64,000 nucleotides of DNA. Origin: Bacteroidales bacterium (GTDB lineage: Bacteria > Bacteroidota > Bacteroidia > Bacteroidales > F082). The notes below the pieces were generated by a model, which worked only from the letters and a program-made list of their open reading frames with translations, made no database searches and had not been told where the DNA came from. Positions 32,575 to 40,444 of this stretch are shown piece by piece (the first letter of the stretch is position 1; each line of letters opens with the position of its first letter). Where the stretch lies: positions 1 to 64,000 of the forward strand of contig JAEEJS010000055.1 in the NCBI GenBank assembly GCA_016282015.1, read 5' to 3'. Position numbers and translations under genes: made by a program.

Positions 32575-34089
32575 ATGAGCAAGTACGACACAATTTGCGC
32601 TGTTTCAACAGCCCAGGGCACCGGAGCCATAGCAGTCATCAGGCTTTCAGGAAAAGAAAGTTTTCCGACAGTGCTGCATATCTTCAAAAGAAAAGGCGAG
32701 CTGATGGATATCAAAGACGTAGAGCCATACAAGGCTTATTATGGCGAGATATTCGACCCTATCCCGGACGATAAGCCTCTGATTGACGAGGTGTTGGTGA
32801 CCTTTTTCAAGGCTCCCCACTCCTACACCGGCGAAGATTCGGTTGAGATAAGCTGCCACGGCTCGGAATATGTGCAGCAGAAGGTGTTGGAACTGCTGGT
32901 GGTGCGCGGCTGCAGGCTGGCTGAGCCGGGAGAGTTCTCCAAGCGCGCATACATCAACGGAAAGCTCGATTTGGCGCAGGCAGAAGCCGTTGCCGATCTC
33001 ATAGCATCGCAGAATGCTGCCGAGCACCAGATAGCCGTAAATCAGCTAAAAGGCGGCTTTTCGGGCGAATTGCAAGAGCTGCGCTCCCAACTTGTCGATT
33101 TGACCTCGCTTTTGGAGCTGGAACTTGACTTTTCGGAAGAAGATGTAGAATTTGCCGACCGCAGCAAGCTTTACGAACTGCTCGACAAGGCATTGAAACA
33201 TATCGGCAAGCTTACCGACTCGTTCCACATGGGCAACGCCATCAAAAATGGCATTCCGGTTGCCATTGTAGGTGAAACCAACACCGGCAAGAGCACGCTT
33301 TTGAACGCCATATTGGGCGAAGACCGTGCCATAGTGAGCGACATCGATGGCACCACTCGCGACACCATAGAGGAAACCTTCACCATTGACGGCCTTACCT
33401 ATCGTTTCATAGACACGGCCGGCATTCGCCAAACTTCAGAAACCATCGAAAAAATCGGCATAGAGCGCACCTTTAAGAAGATTTCCGAGGCCGATATAGT
33501 GATTGCCCTGTTAGACGGCACTAAACCCCTCAAACAGATTTTCAAAGCCTGGTCAAACATAGTTTCGCACGTCAATGTGCTGACACAGGAGCTGTTGGTT
33601 TATGTCAACAAGAAAGATGCCATGGATGCCGGCACCATGTTCAGCTTGAATGACGACTTTATCGATTACATGAAGTCGGATTATGAGAAAAACATTGAAA
33701 AGCATGGCGGTTATATGACCGATGAGTATTGCTACAGCATTACCGGAATGGATTTGTATGACATCCTCAGCATATTGACATTCTCATATATCTCGGCTAA
33801 AAACCCTGAAGATGTGGATGACTTGAAGAGTAACATCCGCCGTAAAACCAATACCCCCAAAATTGACGGAAACACTGTTCTGGTTACCAACATCAGGCAT
33901 TTCGAGGCGCTTACGCATGCCAAGGAAAGCCTTGAAGCCGTCAGAAAAGGCATGGACGACAAACTTTCAGCCGATTTGCTGGCTGAAGATTTGCGCCAGG
34001 CCTTGTATCACATTGGAAGCATAACCGGTGAGGTGACCAGCCGCGACGTGTTGAATAACATCTTCGGCAGGTTCTGCATCGGAAAGTAA
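32575..34089 (+). CDS. mnmE: tRNA modification GTPase MnmE
   Basis: 504 residues. N-terminal folate-binding domain (YDTICAVSTAQGTGAIAVIRLSG; YTGEDSVEISCHG; AEPGEFSKRAYINGKLDLAQAEAV), central helical domain, inserted G domain from about 220 (GETNTGKST, DIDGTTRDT, DTAGIR; VNKKDA) and C-terminal FCIGK Cys motif. With MnmG it makes the 5-carboxymethylaminomethyl group of wobble U34. It is 40-50 residues longer than the usual 450-460 because of an acidic stretch in the G domain (about 365-395, YMKSDYEKNIEKHGGYMTDE). Confidence 0.95.
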   Translation: MSKYDTICAVSTAQGTGAIAVIRLSGKESFPTVLHIFKRKGELMDIKDVEPYKAYYGEIFDPIPDDKPLIDEVLVTFFKAPHSYTGEDSVEISCHGSEYVQQKVLELLVVRGCRLAEPGEFSKRAYINGKLDLAQAEAVADLIASQNAAEHQIAVNQLKGGFSGELQELRSQLVDLTSLLELELDFSEEDVEFADRSKLYELLDKALKHIGKLTDSFHMGNAIKNGIPVAIVGETNTGKSTLLNAILGEDRAIVSDIDGTTRDTIEETFTIDGLTYRFIDTAGIRQTSETIEKIGIERTFKKISEADIVIALLDGTKPLKQIFKAWSNIVSHVNVLTQELLVYVNKKDAMDAGTMFSLNDDFIDYMKSDYEKNIEKHGGYMTDEYCYSITGMDLYDILSILTFSYISAKNPEDVDDLKSNIRRKTNTPKIDGNTVLVTNIRHFEALTHAKESLEAVRKGMDDKLSADLLAEDLRQALYHIGSITGEVTSRDVLNNIFGRFCIGK

Positions 34090-34093
34090 GGCT

Positions 34094-35884
34094 TTAGTTG
34101 TTTGCCTGAAGGTTTTCAACTACTACCTCAGCTATGTCTTTTACCGCCACAGGAGACTTCTTGGAGAAGGTCTTCAGGCAAAGCGGACATGCTGTCACAA
34201 TCTCATCAGGTTTATTGAACATCAGGTCGTCGACTGAGTTTTGGGTGATTTCGTCTCTCTCCTGCTGAGTGAGTCGGAAACTGCCCAAGCTGCCGCCGCA
34301 ACAGATACTCTCAACCTTCTCAGATTTAGCCTTGACCAGATTACCGACGTTTTCAATCACTTCGCGAGGCTCGTCATACACGCCGAAAGCTCTGCCGAGC
34401 TCGCATGGGTCGTGGTAAACATAGTTGACTTCGCCCTTGCCGACTTTAAGCTTGCCGGTCTTCACCAACTCGTCGATATATTGTGTGTGATGCAGAATCT
34501 CTATGCCTTCCAGATGATATTCCTCTTTGAACACTTTATAGCAGATCGGGCATGAAAGCACCAGCTTGGTGGCCCCAGACTGCTTAATCAATTCGGTGTT
34601 TTTGGCTATCATAGCCTGAGCTTCGGCCGGTTTGCCGCTGAGTATCATAGGACGTCCGCAGCAGACGCCGCCGTCCTTGTCCAAAAAGTCGTAATTCTCG
34701 CCTGCTGTCTCCATGATCTGCTTCATTGAACGCATGATTTTTGGAGTAAGCTGAGTCATGCAGCCTGCGAAATAGAGGGTTTTTGGTTTAGTGGAGATTT
34801 TTTCACCGAAGGTGAAAGCTCTCGCTCCGCTCGGGTCTCCACTATGCTCCGCTTCGGTCGAAATGACGTCGAGATATGAATGATCGCTATGGATTTCATA
34901 AGGCACAGCAGCTCTCTGGCTGAACTTGATGTCGCAGGATTCTATGCTTACAGGGCACACAAGCACGCATTTGCCGCACATCAGACAGGTCTCGGCTATG
35001 CGCTGAGCTTCGGCCATATCACCGTTTCTGAGAATCTTCATGAAATAGGCCGAGGTGTTGCCGCTCTTCTGGTCGTTGACACTCATAGGGCAAGCGTCTA
35101 TACAAAGGCCGCAGGATGGGCAGGAATAAAGCTGTGCCAAGGCGAAGCCTTTACGCGGCTCGCGCGCCTTAAGTCCGGCGTGACGGAGCAGAATAAAAAG
35201 AGCCTCGGTCGGGATATGCATGTAGCGTGTGAACGGCAGCATGCACATAAATATCATCAAATCAATAGAATACAGCCACCAAAAAGCCATGATATTGCTC
35301 TTTTCGGCTATCAGACGGAACGGGAAAATGGTCCACAAAGCGAAACGAACCATATTGTCGGCAAAGCCGAACTTGGTGACACGCTTCACCCCCACTATCT
35401 TCGAGTAAATCTTTTTGACCACGGCAATCAGAATACCGCTGATAATCATCAGCAGGAAGAAGTCCATCAGGAATGCGAAAACAGGGGTTTCCGTAGCGAA
35501 ATGCTTGTAAAATATAGGATAATAGAAGTTGGTAAAGGAACGTGCAAAGCCCTCAACCTCAACGCCTTCAAGCGGCTTCAGTGTAAAGAGCATCACGTGA
35601 CCTATAACTATTATCATAAACCATCCGAAGGCTATGGACGAATGCATGTAGCCAAGCAGAGGATTGCGTTTCCAGATTTTCACATGGAACAGGCAGTCGC
35701 CGAAAAGGTCGCGTATGTTGGCCCAAATGGTTTTTGGAGTCACCAGCGAGATTAAGAATTGCTTACGGTCTTCCTTGGGCAATTGCCAGATTACTCTAAT
35801 AAGTCCTACGACGCAGTACGTCAGCACGAAAGCCATGCCTAGCACAAACGGGAGTACAAACGGGTGGAAAATATTATTGTTCAT
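34094..35884 (-). CDS. Membrane-bound HdrD/GlpC-like Fe-S protein with an in-frame repeat insertion
   Basis: 596 residues. The N-terminal 235 residues contain about five transmembrane helices (HdrE/NarI-like quinone or heme b domain). Then two 4Fe-4S motifs (CPSCGLCIDACP 255-266; CLMCGKCVLVCP 300-311) and two CCG domains (GGVCCGRP; ICCGGSLG). Residues about 339-366 (DVISTEAEHSGDPSGARAFT) come from a dispersed palindromic element. Expected to pass electrons between the membrane quinone pool and the soluble Hdr-like subunits encoded just upstream. ATG overlaps the preceding stop by 4 nt. Last gene of a five-gene cluster. Confidence 0.85.
   Translation of the reverse strand: MNNNIFHPFVLPFVLGMAFVLTYCVVGLIRVIWQLPKEDRKQFLISLVTPKTIWANIRDLFGDCLFHVKIWKRNPLLGYMHSSIAFGWFMIIVIGHVMLFTLKPLEGVEVEGFARSFTNFYYPIFYKHFATETPVFAFLMDFFLLMIISGILIAVVKKIYSKIVGVKRVTKFGFADNMVRFALWTIFPFRLIAEKSNIMAFWWLYSIDLMIFMCMLPFTRYMHIPTEALFILLRHAGLKAREPRKGFALAQLYSCPSCGLCIDACPMSVNDQKSGNTSAYFMKILRNGDMAEAQRIAETCLMCGKCVLVCPVSIESCDIKFSQRAAVPYEIHSDHSYLDVISTEAEHSGDPSGARAFTFGEKISTKPKTLYFAGCMTQLTPKIMRSMKQIMETAGENYDFLDKDGGVCCGRPMILSGKPAEAQAMIAKNTELIKQSGATKLVLSCPICYKVFKEEYHLEGIEILHHTQYIDELVKTGKLKVGKGEVNYVYHDPCELGRAFGVYDEPREVIENVGNLVKAKSEKVESICCGGSLGSFRLTQQERDEITQNSVDDLMFNKPDEIVTACPLCLKTFSKKSPVAVKDIAEVVVENLQANN
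34800..34870. repeat. Dispersed palindromic element inside the Hdr-like membrane gene
   Basis: TCACCGAAGGTGAAAGC, then CTCGGGTCTCCACTATG, then CTTCGGTCGAAATGACGTC. The same order of blocks is seen at 18745-18811. It has no stop in the frame used and sits in the linker between the second ferredoxin motif and the first CCG domain. Confidence 0.8.
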
Positions 35885-36192
35885 CGTGTAATGTCTAACA
35901 AAATCTTACGAATGTTGATACCTCTGGGACAAACCAGAGTGCATTTACCGCAGAGCATGCATCTTTGGATCATCTTCTTGGCCTCCTCCTCTTTGCTGCG
36001 CTGAAGCATCAGCAGAATGCGGCGGAAGCTCATCTCGGTAAAGTTGCCTGCGGTGCAGGTAGCTGTGCACGAGCCGCAAGCTATGCATGTATTGACGTCA
36101 GGATTGGTCTCCTTCAGACGGTTGAATGTCGTCAGGTCGACGGAGTCCATCTTGACATGAGAACTTGGTGACAAACAGAATCCGAAATCCAT
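35881..36192 (-). CDS. HdrC-like ferredoxin subunit
   Basis: 103 residues. Two 4Fe-4S motifs: CIACGSCTATC with a Thr-Ala variant of the last Cys-Pro, and CMLCGKCTLVCPRG. Length and layout match the small HdrC electron-transfer subunit. It starts 3 bp after the HdrA-like stop and overlaps the membrane subunit by 4 nt. In the first motif the fourth Cys is followed by Thr rather than Pro (CTAGNF), a minor deviation. Confidence 0.8.
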   Translation of the reverse strand: MDFGFCLSPSSHVKMDSVDLTTFNRLKETNPDVNTCIACGSCTATCTAGNFTEMSFRRILLMLQRSKEEEAKKMIQRCMLCGKCTLVCPRGINIRKILLDITR

Positions 36193-36194
36193 GA

Positions 36195-37205
36195 CTATTT
36201 GTTGTTTACGTAGTTAAACACCTCAACTGCCACCGAACGTGCTTCTCCAATGGTGTCGGGCAGCGACTTTGGAGCAGTGCAAGTGCCTGCCACAAAAACG
36301 CCTTCCTGTTTGCTGTCGTTCATGCCCAGATACATGTCGCGGTTCTGCATGAAACCGTCGCTATTGTTTTCAACACCCAACTGCTGCTGAATCTTGTCTA
36401 TGCTCTTGTTTTTCTCCATACTGCACATCAAAACCAGCAGGTCGAGAGTCATTCTCAAGGGTTTGCCGAACAAGGTGTCTTCGGCCTTGATGACCAGACG
36501 GCCGTCCATGTCTTCCGAAACCTCGCAGACACGGCCGCGTATGCATTTAACGTCGTAGTCTTTCTGTGTCTTGAGATACAAATCTTCATAACCTGGACCG
36601 AACATGCGCAAGTCCATGTAGAAGGTGTAAACTTCAGCTTCTGGGAACACTTCCTTCATCTCGCAAGCCTGCTTTAAAGCTGTGGTGCAGCACACTTTCG
36701 AGCAGTAAGTGTTACCTACTTTCACGTCACGGGCACCCACACAGTGCACAAAACCTATTTTCTTAGGGTTGTTGATGCGTTCGTCCTTGCGTGTTCTGAA
36801 AAACTTCTCAAGCTCAAGGCTGGTGATTACATTATTGTATATACCGTATCCGTATTCCTGCTTGCGCTCGGCCTTGAACAGATCAAAGCCAGTGGCCAGC
36901 ACCACCGCCTTGCCGTCTATTGCTTCGCCGTTGCTTAAAACAGCATGGAAACCGTCGGCATTGCGTTGTATGTCGGTAACTTCGGTGTTGAGATAAGTCT
37001 TAATGTCCTTCACATTGTCGAACATCTTGCTTACCACATCCTTGGCATTATGGAAAGCCGGGAAAAGCTTGTCCCACTGGGCAATATGGCCGCCCAAAGC
37101 GTTGCTCTTTTCAATAATTACAGGTGTCAGCCCAAGTTTCTGAAGCTGTGTGGCGGCTTCCATTCCGGCAGCACCGCCACCTATTATAATTATATTCTCT
37201 TTCAT
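36195..37205 (-). CDS. HdrA-like FAD-binding subunit (short form)
   Basis: 336 residues from the ATG at 37205 (MKENIIIIGGGAAGMEAATQL). Rossmann FAD motif GGGAAG, a second flavin segment VVLATGFDLF, the HdrA-type cysteine region VHCVGARDVKVGN followed by YCSKVCCTTALKQACE, and a C-terminal GVFVAGTCTAPKSLPDTIGEA motif. It lacks the extra ferredoxin domains of methanogen HdrA and is close in size to QmoA-like and other bacterial HdrA-like proteins. Probably the site where electrons enter or bifurcate; the partner donor is not visible here. It starts 11 bp after the HdrB-like stop. Confidence 0.8.
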   Translation of the reverse strand: MKENIIIIGGGAAGMEAATQLQKLGLTPVIIEKSNALGGHIAQWDKLFPAFHNAKDVVSKMFDNVKDIKTYLNTEVTDIQRNADGFHAVLSNGEAIDGKAVVLATGFDLFKAERKQEYGYGIYNNVITSLELEKFFRTRKDERINNPKKIGFVHCVGARDVKVGNTYCSKVCCTTALKQACEMKEVFPEAEVYTFYMDLRMFGPGYEDLYLKTQKDYDVKCIRGRVCEVSEDMDGRLVIKAEDTLFGKPLRMTLDLLVLMCSMEKNKSIDKIQQQLGVENNSDGFMQNRDMYLGMNDSKQEGVFVAGTCTAPKSLPDTIGEARSVAVEVFNYVNNK

Positions 37206-37216
37206 ATTGATGATAT

Positions 37217-38287
37217 TCAAACTGATTTAATGCATGAGGGGCATTGTGGCTGACCGAGGTCCTTGCCGTTCACTCCCTGATATTTTTTCTTAGGATCGTA
37301 TGGGATTCCCATCTTCTCCAAAAGCGGTTCTATTGCCACCTGGTGCATCTGCAGGCCGAGGTCCCATGGGTCGTAGCCCATCACCAAGCCTGCCACTTCC
37401 TCGTAAGTCAAAGCAGGAATGCCGTAGCCGTTTTTGCCGTAGGTCTTACCAGTCTGCTCGGCTATCACATACTGCCATCTGTCAAGGAAATAAGGGCATC
37501 CCGGGCAGTTGGTGATAATCAGATCCGGCTCGTATGGTTCCATAGACTCGAATTTCTTATATGTGTTCGACTCTGAATAGCCACGGTTACCCTGCACGAA
37601 GTACTGACGGAATCCGAAACCGCAACAATGACGGCGTTCCGGATAGTCGACCACCTCGCCTCCCCAGGCCTCAATCATACCGACCAGCACATGCGGATAC
37701 TCAGCGCCACCGAAGCCTTTTGACGGGAACATCTTCGAATAGTGGCAACCTATGTGCTCGACCACCTTCAAAGGCTTGCCTGTCTTGACGTTCACCAGAG
37801 GGAACTTCATCTGTTTGGCGATGTCAAACCTGAATTTGTAAATCATGTCGCTGGCATGAGCGAGATATTTCGGCTTGGCAAACTCCTTCTTGCACGAATC
37901 CCAGAGATACTGGCGGATTTTTGCTTCCAATTCAGGAAACTCATGCCATGTTTCAAGCGTTTCGGTATATAGTCCGAATGAGGTAATGCAAGAGCAGACG
38001 TAATTTTCGTAGCCGCTCTCGTGCATCAGCGCAAACTGACGCGCTATGATTGTCATTGCAGTCTCCTGCGGGATGGAATCGCTGTGATAGGCAATGCCGC
38101 CGCAGGTTGTATGATATTCATTTTCGTAGAAGTCTTTGCCAAGCTTGTTTCTCACGATGTCCAGAAAAGTCACCTCCGAGGCAGGCCAAAAGCTCTGGCG
38201 GATGCAGCTTCTTACATAAAAATAATGGTCATCGGGAATATCTTTCTGATAATCAGCCCAAATCTTCTGTTTTCCTTCAACTATCAT
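37217..38287 (-). CDS. HdrB-like CCG-domain subunit
   Basis: 356 residues. Two cysteine-rich CCG-type regions: first YVCSCITSFGLYTET, second IGCHYSKMFP, RRHCCGFGFRQ and TNCPGCPYFLD. In HdrB these hold noncubane iron-sulfur clusters that reduce a disulfide substrate. The substrate in Bacteroidales is unknown, because coenzyme M and B are not expected. It follows the ferredoxin gene at 38322 after 34 bp. Confidence 0.8.
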   Translation of the reverse strand: MIVEGKQKIWADYQKDIPDDHYFYVRSCIRQSFWPASEVTFLDIVRNKLGKDFYENEYHTTCGGIAYHSDSIPQETAMTIIARQFALMHESGYENYVCSCITSFGLYTETLETWHEFPELEAKIRQYLWDSCKKEFAKPKYLAHASDMIYKFRFDIAKQMKFPLVNVKTGKPLKVVEHIGCHYSKMFPSKGFGGAEYPHVLVGMIEAWGGEVVDYPERRHCCGFGFRQYFVQGNRGYSESNTYKKFESMEPYEPDLIITNCPGCPYFLDRWQYVIAEQTGKTYGKNGYGIPALTYEEVAGLVMGYDPWDLGLQMHQVAIEPLLEKMGIPYDPKKKYQGVNGKDLGQPQCPSCIKSV

Positions 38288-38321
38288 TATTCAAAAATTC
38301 AAAGATTTAATAATTCAAAAT

Positions 38322-39038
38322 TCAATGATTCAAGTGTTTCTCCCAATCGTTTTTGGTGTAAACACTCATAAAATACTCTTCGTCACTCATATTTTCCTTG
38401 ACAGCCTCGTTATGAGCGTCGCCTAACACCTGTTCCATCAGCTCTGTGGCGCCTGTCACGTCGAATATATTCTTCAGTTGGTCGAGACTTTCTTTTGGAA
38501 TTCTACGCAATCCGCCAGGACCGTCTCCGTCGAGGTTAGAGCCCAGACGTGCATGTATGTCGTCCAGATGTTCGTTAATCCATTTTCCGACAGGACCGAA
38601 TTCTTTGTGCGTTTCATAGTCAAAAGTACGCGGATATACACAATAGCCGTAGTTTAAGATATTGCTGCACAAGTCTTTAACCACGACATACTGCTGACGG
38701 CCTTTTTCTGACTGCATGTAAAGTCCGCTACGCATTGAAAGCTTGCGCAAGGCCATGATTACCAAGCCCGGGGCATTGGCACGCGGGCAACGTGTCACAC
38801 ACGACATGCATTCGCCGCAGTACCAAATGGTGTCACTCTTCAAGAGATCCTCCAGGTCTTCCTCGTTTTTGCGAGCGACTATATTGATTATGTTCTTCGG
38901 ATTGTATTTATAAAATTCGGCGGCCGGACATACAGCGGTGCAAACCCCGCAGTTCATGCAGGCCTTCATACCCTCTTTTATCCTGTAATCCTTAAATAAT
39001 TCCTCGACTAAATGTCCTTTAAATCTGTATTCTCCCAT
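38322..39038 (-). CDS. HdrC/SdhB-like ferredoxin subunit, first gene of the cluster
   Basis: 238 residues from the ATG at 39038 (MGEYRFKGHLVEELF). The longer frame starting at 39083 would lie across the -7 box (39080-39088). Two 4Fe-4S motifs: CMNCGVCTAVCPAAEF and CGECMSCVTRCPRAN; the rest is a helical C-terminal extension of about 130 residues (GPVGKWINEHLDDIHARLG). First gene of the five-gene operon; it would connect the HdrB-like subunit to the others. Confidence 0.8.
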   Translation of the reverse strand: MGEYRFKGHLVEELFKDYRIKEGMKACMNCGVCTAVCPAAEFYKYNPKNIINIVARKNEEDLEDLLKSDTIWYCGECMSCVTRCPRANAPGLVIMALRKLSMRSGLYMQSEKGRQQYVVVKDLCSNILNYGYCVYPRTFDYETHKEFGPVGKWINEHLDDIHARLGSNLDGDGPGGLRRIPKESLDQLKNIFDVTGATELMEQVLGDAHNEAVKENMSDEEYFMSVYTKNDWEKHLNH

Positions 39039-39079
39039 AAAAGTAAAAAGGTATATAGTAAACTGTCTTACTATCGGGT

Positions 39080-39130
39080 GCAAAAATAGTAAAATTTGTA
39101 ATTCTCAAAAAGATTTTTTTATATCTTTGC
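39080..39130. promoter_or_regulatory. Divergent promoters for the Hdr-like cluster and the AraC regulator
   Basis: Minus-strand TATTTTTGC (39080-39088) and plus-strand TATCTTTGC (39122-39130). The close back-to-back arrangement would let the AraC regulator act on both. Confidence 0.65.
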
Positions 39131-39165
39131 ACACGAATTTATAATCGATTATACTACAGCGGATT

Positions 39166-40290
39166 ATGGCTCATAGCACTCTCTACATGTTGATGTTTTC
39201 TATCAATTTGATCTTTATAGTGACCAGTATTTACAGTTGGTCATTGAAAAGATTTTACGTTCCGGATGCATATAAGGATAATTTTGGAGAGTTGTATCCG
39301 ATGTCACGCACTATGGGCTATGTTTACATTTTACAGCTTTTCGAACTCCCCTATCTGTTTTTAATCGGACGCCCGGAGGCATTGTTTTATGTAAACGGAA
39401 CCGGACTGCTGTTTTTCACCTCCTCTTTGGTTATACTTTTCAGAGGTTATTTCTTCCTCAGATTCTATACAATCAGGCAAGTGATAGTTTTCATGCACCC
39501 CGTTATCATAGTATGGCTGATTCTGCTGTTGCCTGTTTTGGGTGTAATTGAACTTACCCCGACCTTCCATACGGCTATGACCGCACTCATATTATTTATA
39601 TCATTAGGTTATATGCTGGCGCTTGATCAGATTCGCAGAAAAATAGCGATGACATTACGCGAGGTTGACGAAGATGAATATTCCAACGAGGGTGACTTCC
39701 CAATTCAGTTTGCCAGAAACATCCAATGGCTGCCTTTGGTCATAAGTTTGGTGGCCGCTGTCACTTTTATAGCCGACAATGCAGTTGTGAAAATGGTACG
39801 CGATGTGATTTTCACCGCACTTAACATGTGGTTTGCCATCTACACTTTGAATCCTCACCGCAAAACCAAACATTTACCTGAAATTTTCAGGAAGAAGGAT
39901 GAAGATGAATTGTTGGGGTCAACCGTCAAATACCGCCTTAGCGCTAAATACTGCCAAGAGATCGAAGCAAAGCTTGTTGAAGTCATTAACGAAAGAAAGC
40001 TTTACCTGGAGGAACATCTCACAATGAATGATCTTACCGACATAATGCATACCAACAAAAATTACCTTAGCGAGGTGATAGCACGAAGCCATTATCAGTC
40101 GTTTTACAAGCTCATAAACAGCCTGCGCATAGAACATGCTTGCTCAATTTTGGAGAATGATTCGTCAGCAAAACTCGAGCAGGTGGCAATTGAGTCAGGT
40201 TTTACATCTGGAAGCGCTTTCTCACAGGTTTTCAAGAGGTTAATGGAAATGTCTCCAAAGGAATATATCACCCAAATACACGGAAAATAA
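39166..40290 (+). CDS. Membrane-anchored AraC-family regulator
   Basis: 374 residues. The N-terminal 225 residues hold about six hydrophobic helices (for example YVYILQLFELPYLFLIG, PVIIVWLILLLPVLGV) and a loop; the C-terminal AraC domain (about 270-374) has two helix-turn-helix units: HLTMNDLTDIMHTNKNYLSEVI and LEQVAIESGFTSGSAFSQVFKR, ending with MSPKEYI. The regulator would sense a signal in or across the inner membrane. Likely targets by position are the divergent Hdr-like cluster and the downstream iteron-controlled gene at 40445; the first iteron overlaps its own stop codon. Confidence 0.85.
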   Translation: MAHSTLYMLMFSINLIFIVTSIYSWSLKRFYVPDAYKDNFGELYPMSRTMGYVYILQLFELPYLFLIGRPEALFYVNGTGLLFFTSSLVILFRGYFFLRFYTIRQVIVFMHPVIIVWLILLLPVLGVIELTPTFHTAMTALILFISLGYMLALDQIRRKIAMTLREVDEDEYSNEGDFPIQFARNIQWLPLVISLVAAVTFIADNAVVKMVRDVIFTALNMWFAIYTLNPHRKTKHLPEIFRKKDEDELLGSTVKYRLSAKYCQEIEAKLVEVINERKLYLEEHLTMNDLTDIMHTNKNYLSEVIARSHYQSFYKLINSLRIEHACSILENDSSAKLEQVAIESGFTSGSAFSQVFKRLMEMSPKEYITQIHGK

Positions 40291-40399
40291 AATTTTGTAC
40301 ACGCAAAATAAAAACGTACACGCAAAATAAAATTCCGTACGCTTAGCCTAAAACACTTTACACGCAGAATAAAACGATTTACACGCAAAATAAAGTTTT
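40277..40399 (+). repeat. Six-copy direct repeat (iteron) array, 19-21 bp period
   Basis: TACACG(C/G)AAAATAAAA-type units start at 40277, 40298, 40317, 40338 (degenerate, TACGCTTAGCCTAAAA), 40359 and 40380, that is every 21, 19, 21, 21, 21 bp, two helical turns apart. The array begins inside the stop codon region of the AraC gene and ends 16 bp before the -7 box of the next gene. The phasing and position suggest a multi-site operator. Confidence 0.85.
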
Positions 40400-40415
40400 T
40401 GTCGTTTTCTCTCTC

Positions 40416-40424
40416 TATTTTTGC
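40416..40424 (+). promoter_or_regulatory. -7 promoter box of the T9SS protein gene
   Basis: TATTTTTGC just downstream of the iteron array and 20 bp before the ATG at 40445, so the array occupies the usual activator region. Confidence 0.65.
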
Positions 40425-40444
40425 AGCGCTAAACGAAAGTAGAA

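Noticed and set aside
40277-40399. CRISPR array
   Set aside because: Units of 19-21 bp follow each other with only a few variable bases; there are no spacers and no cas genes.
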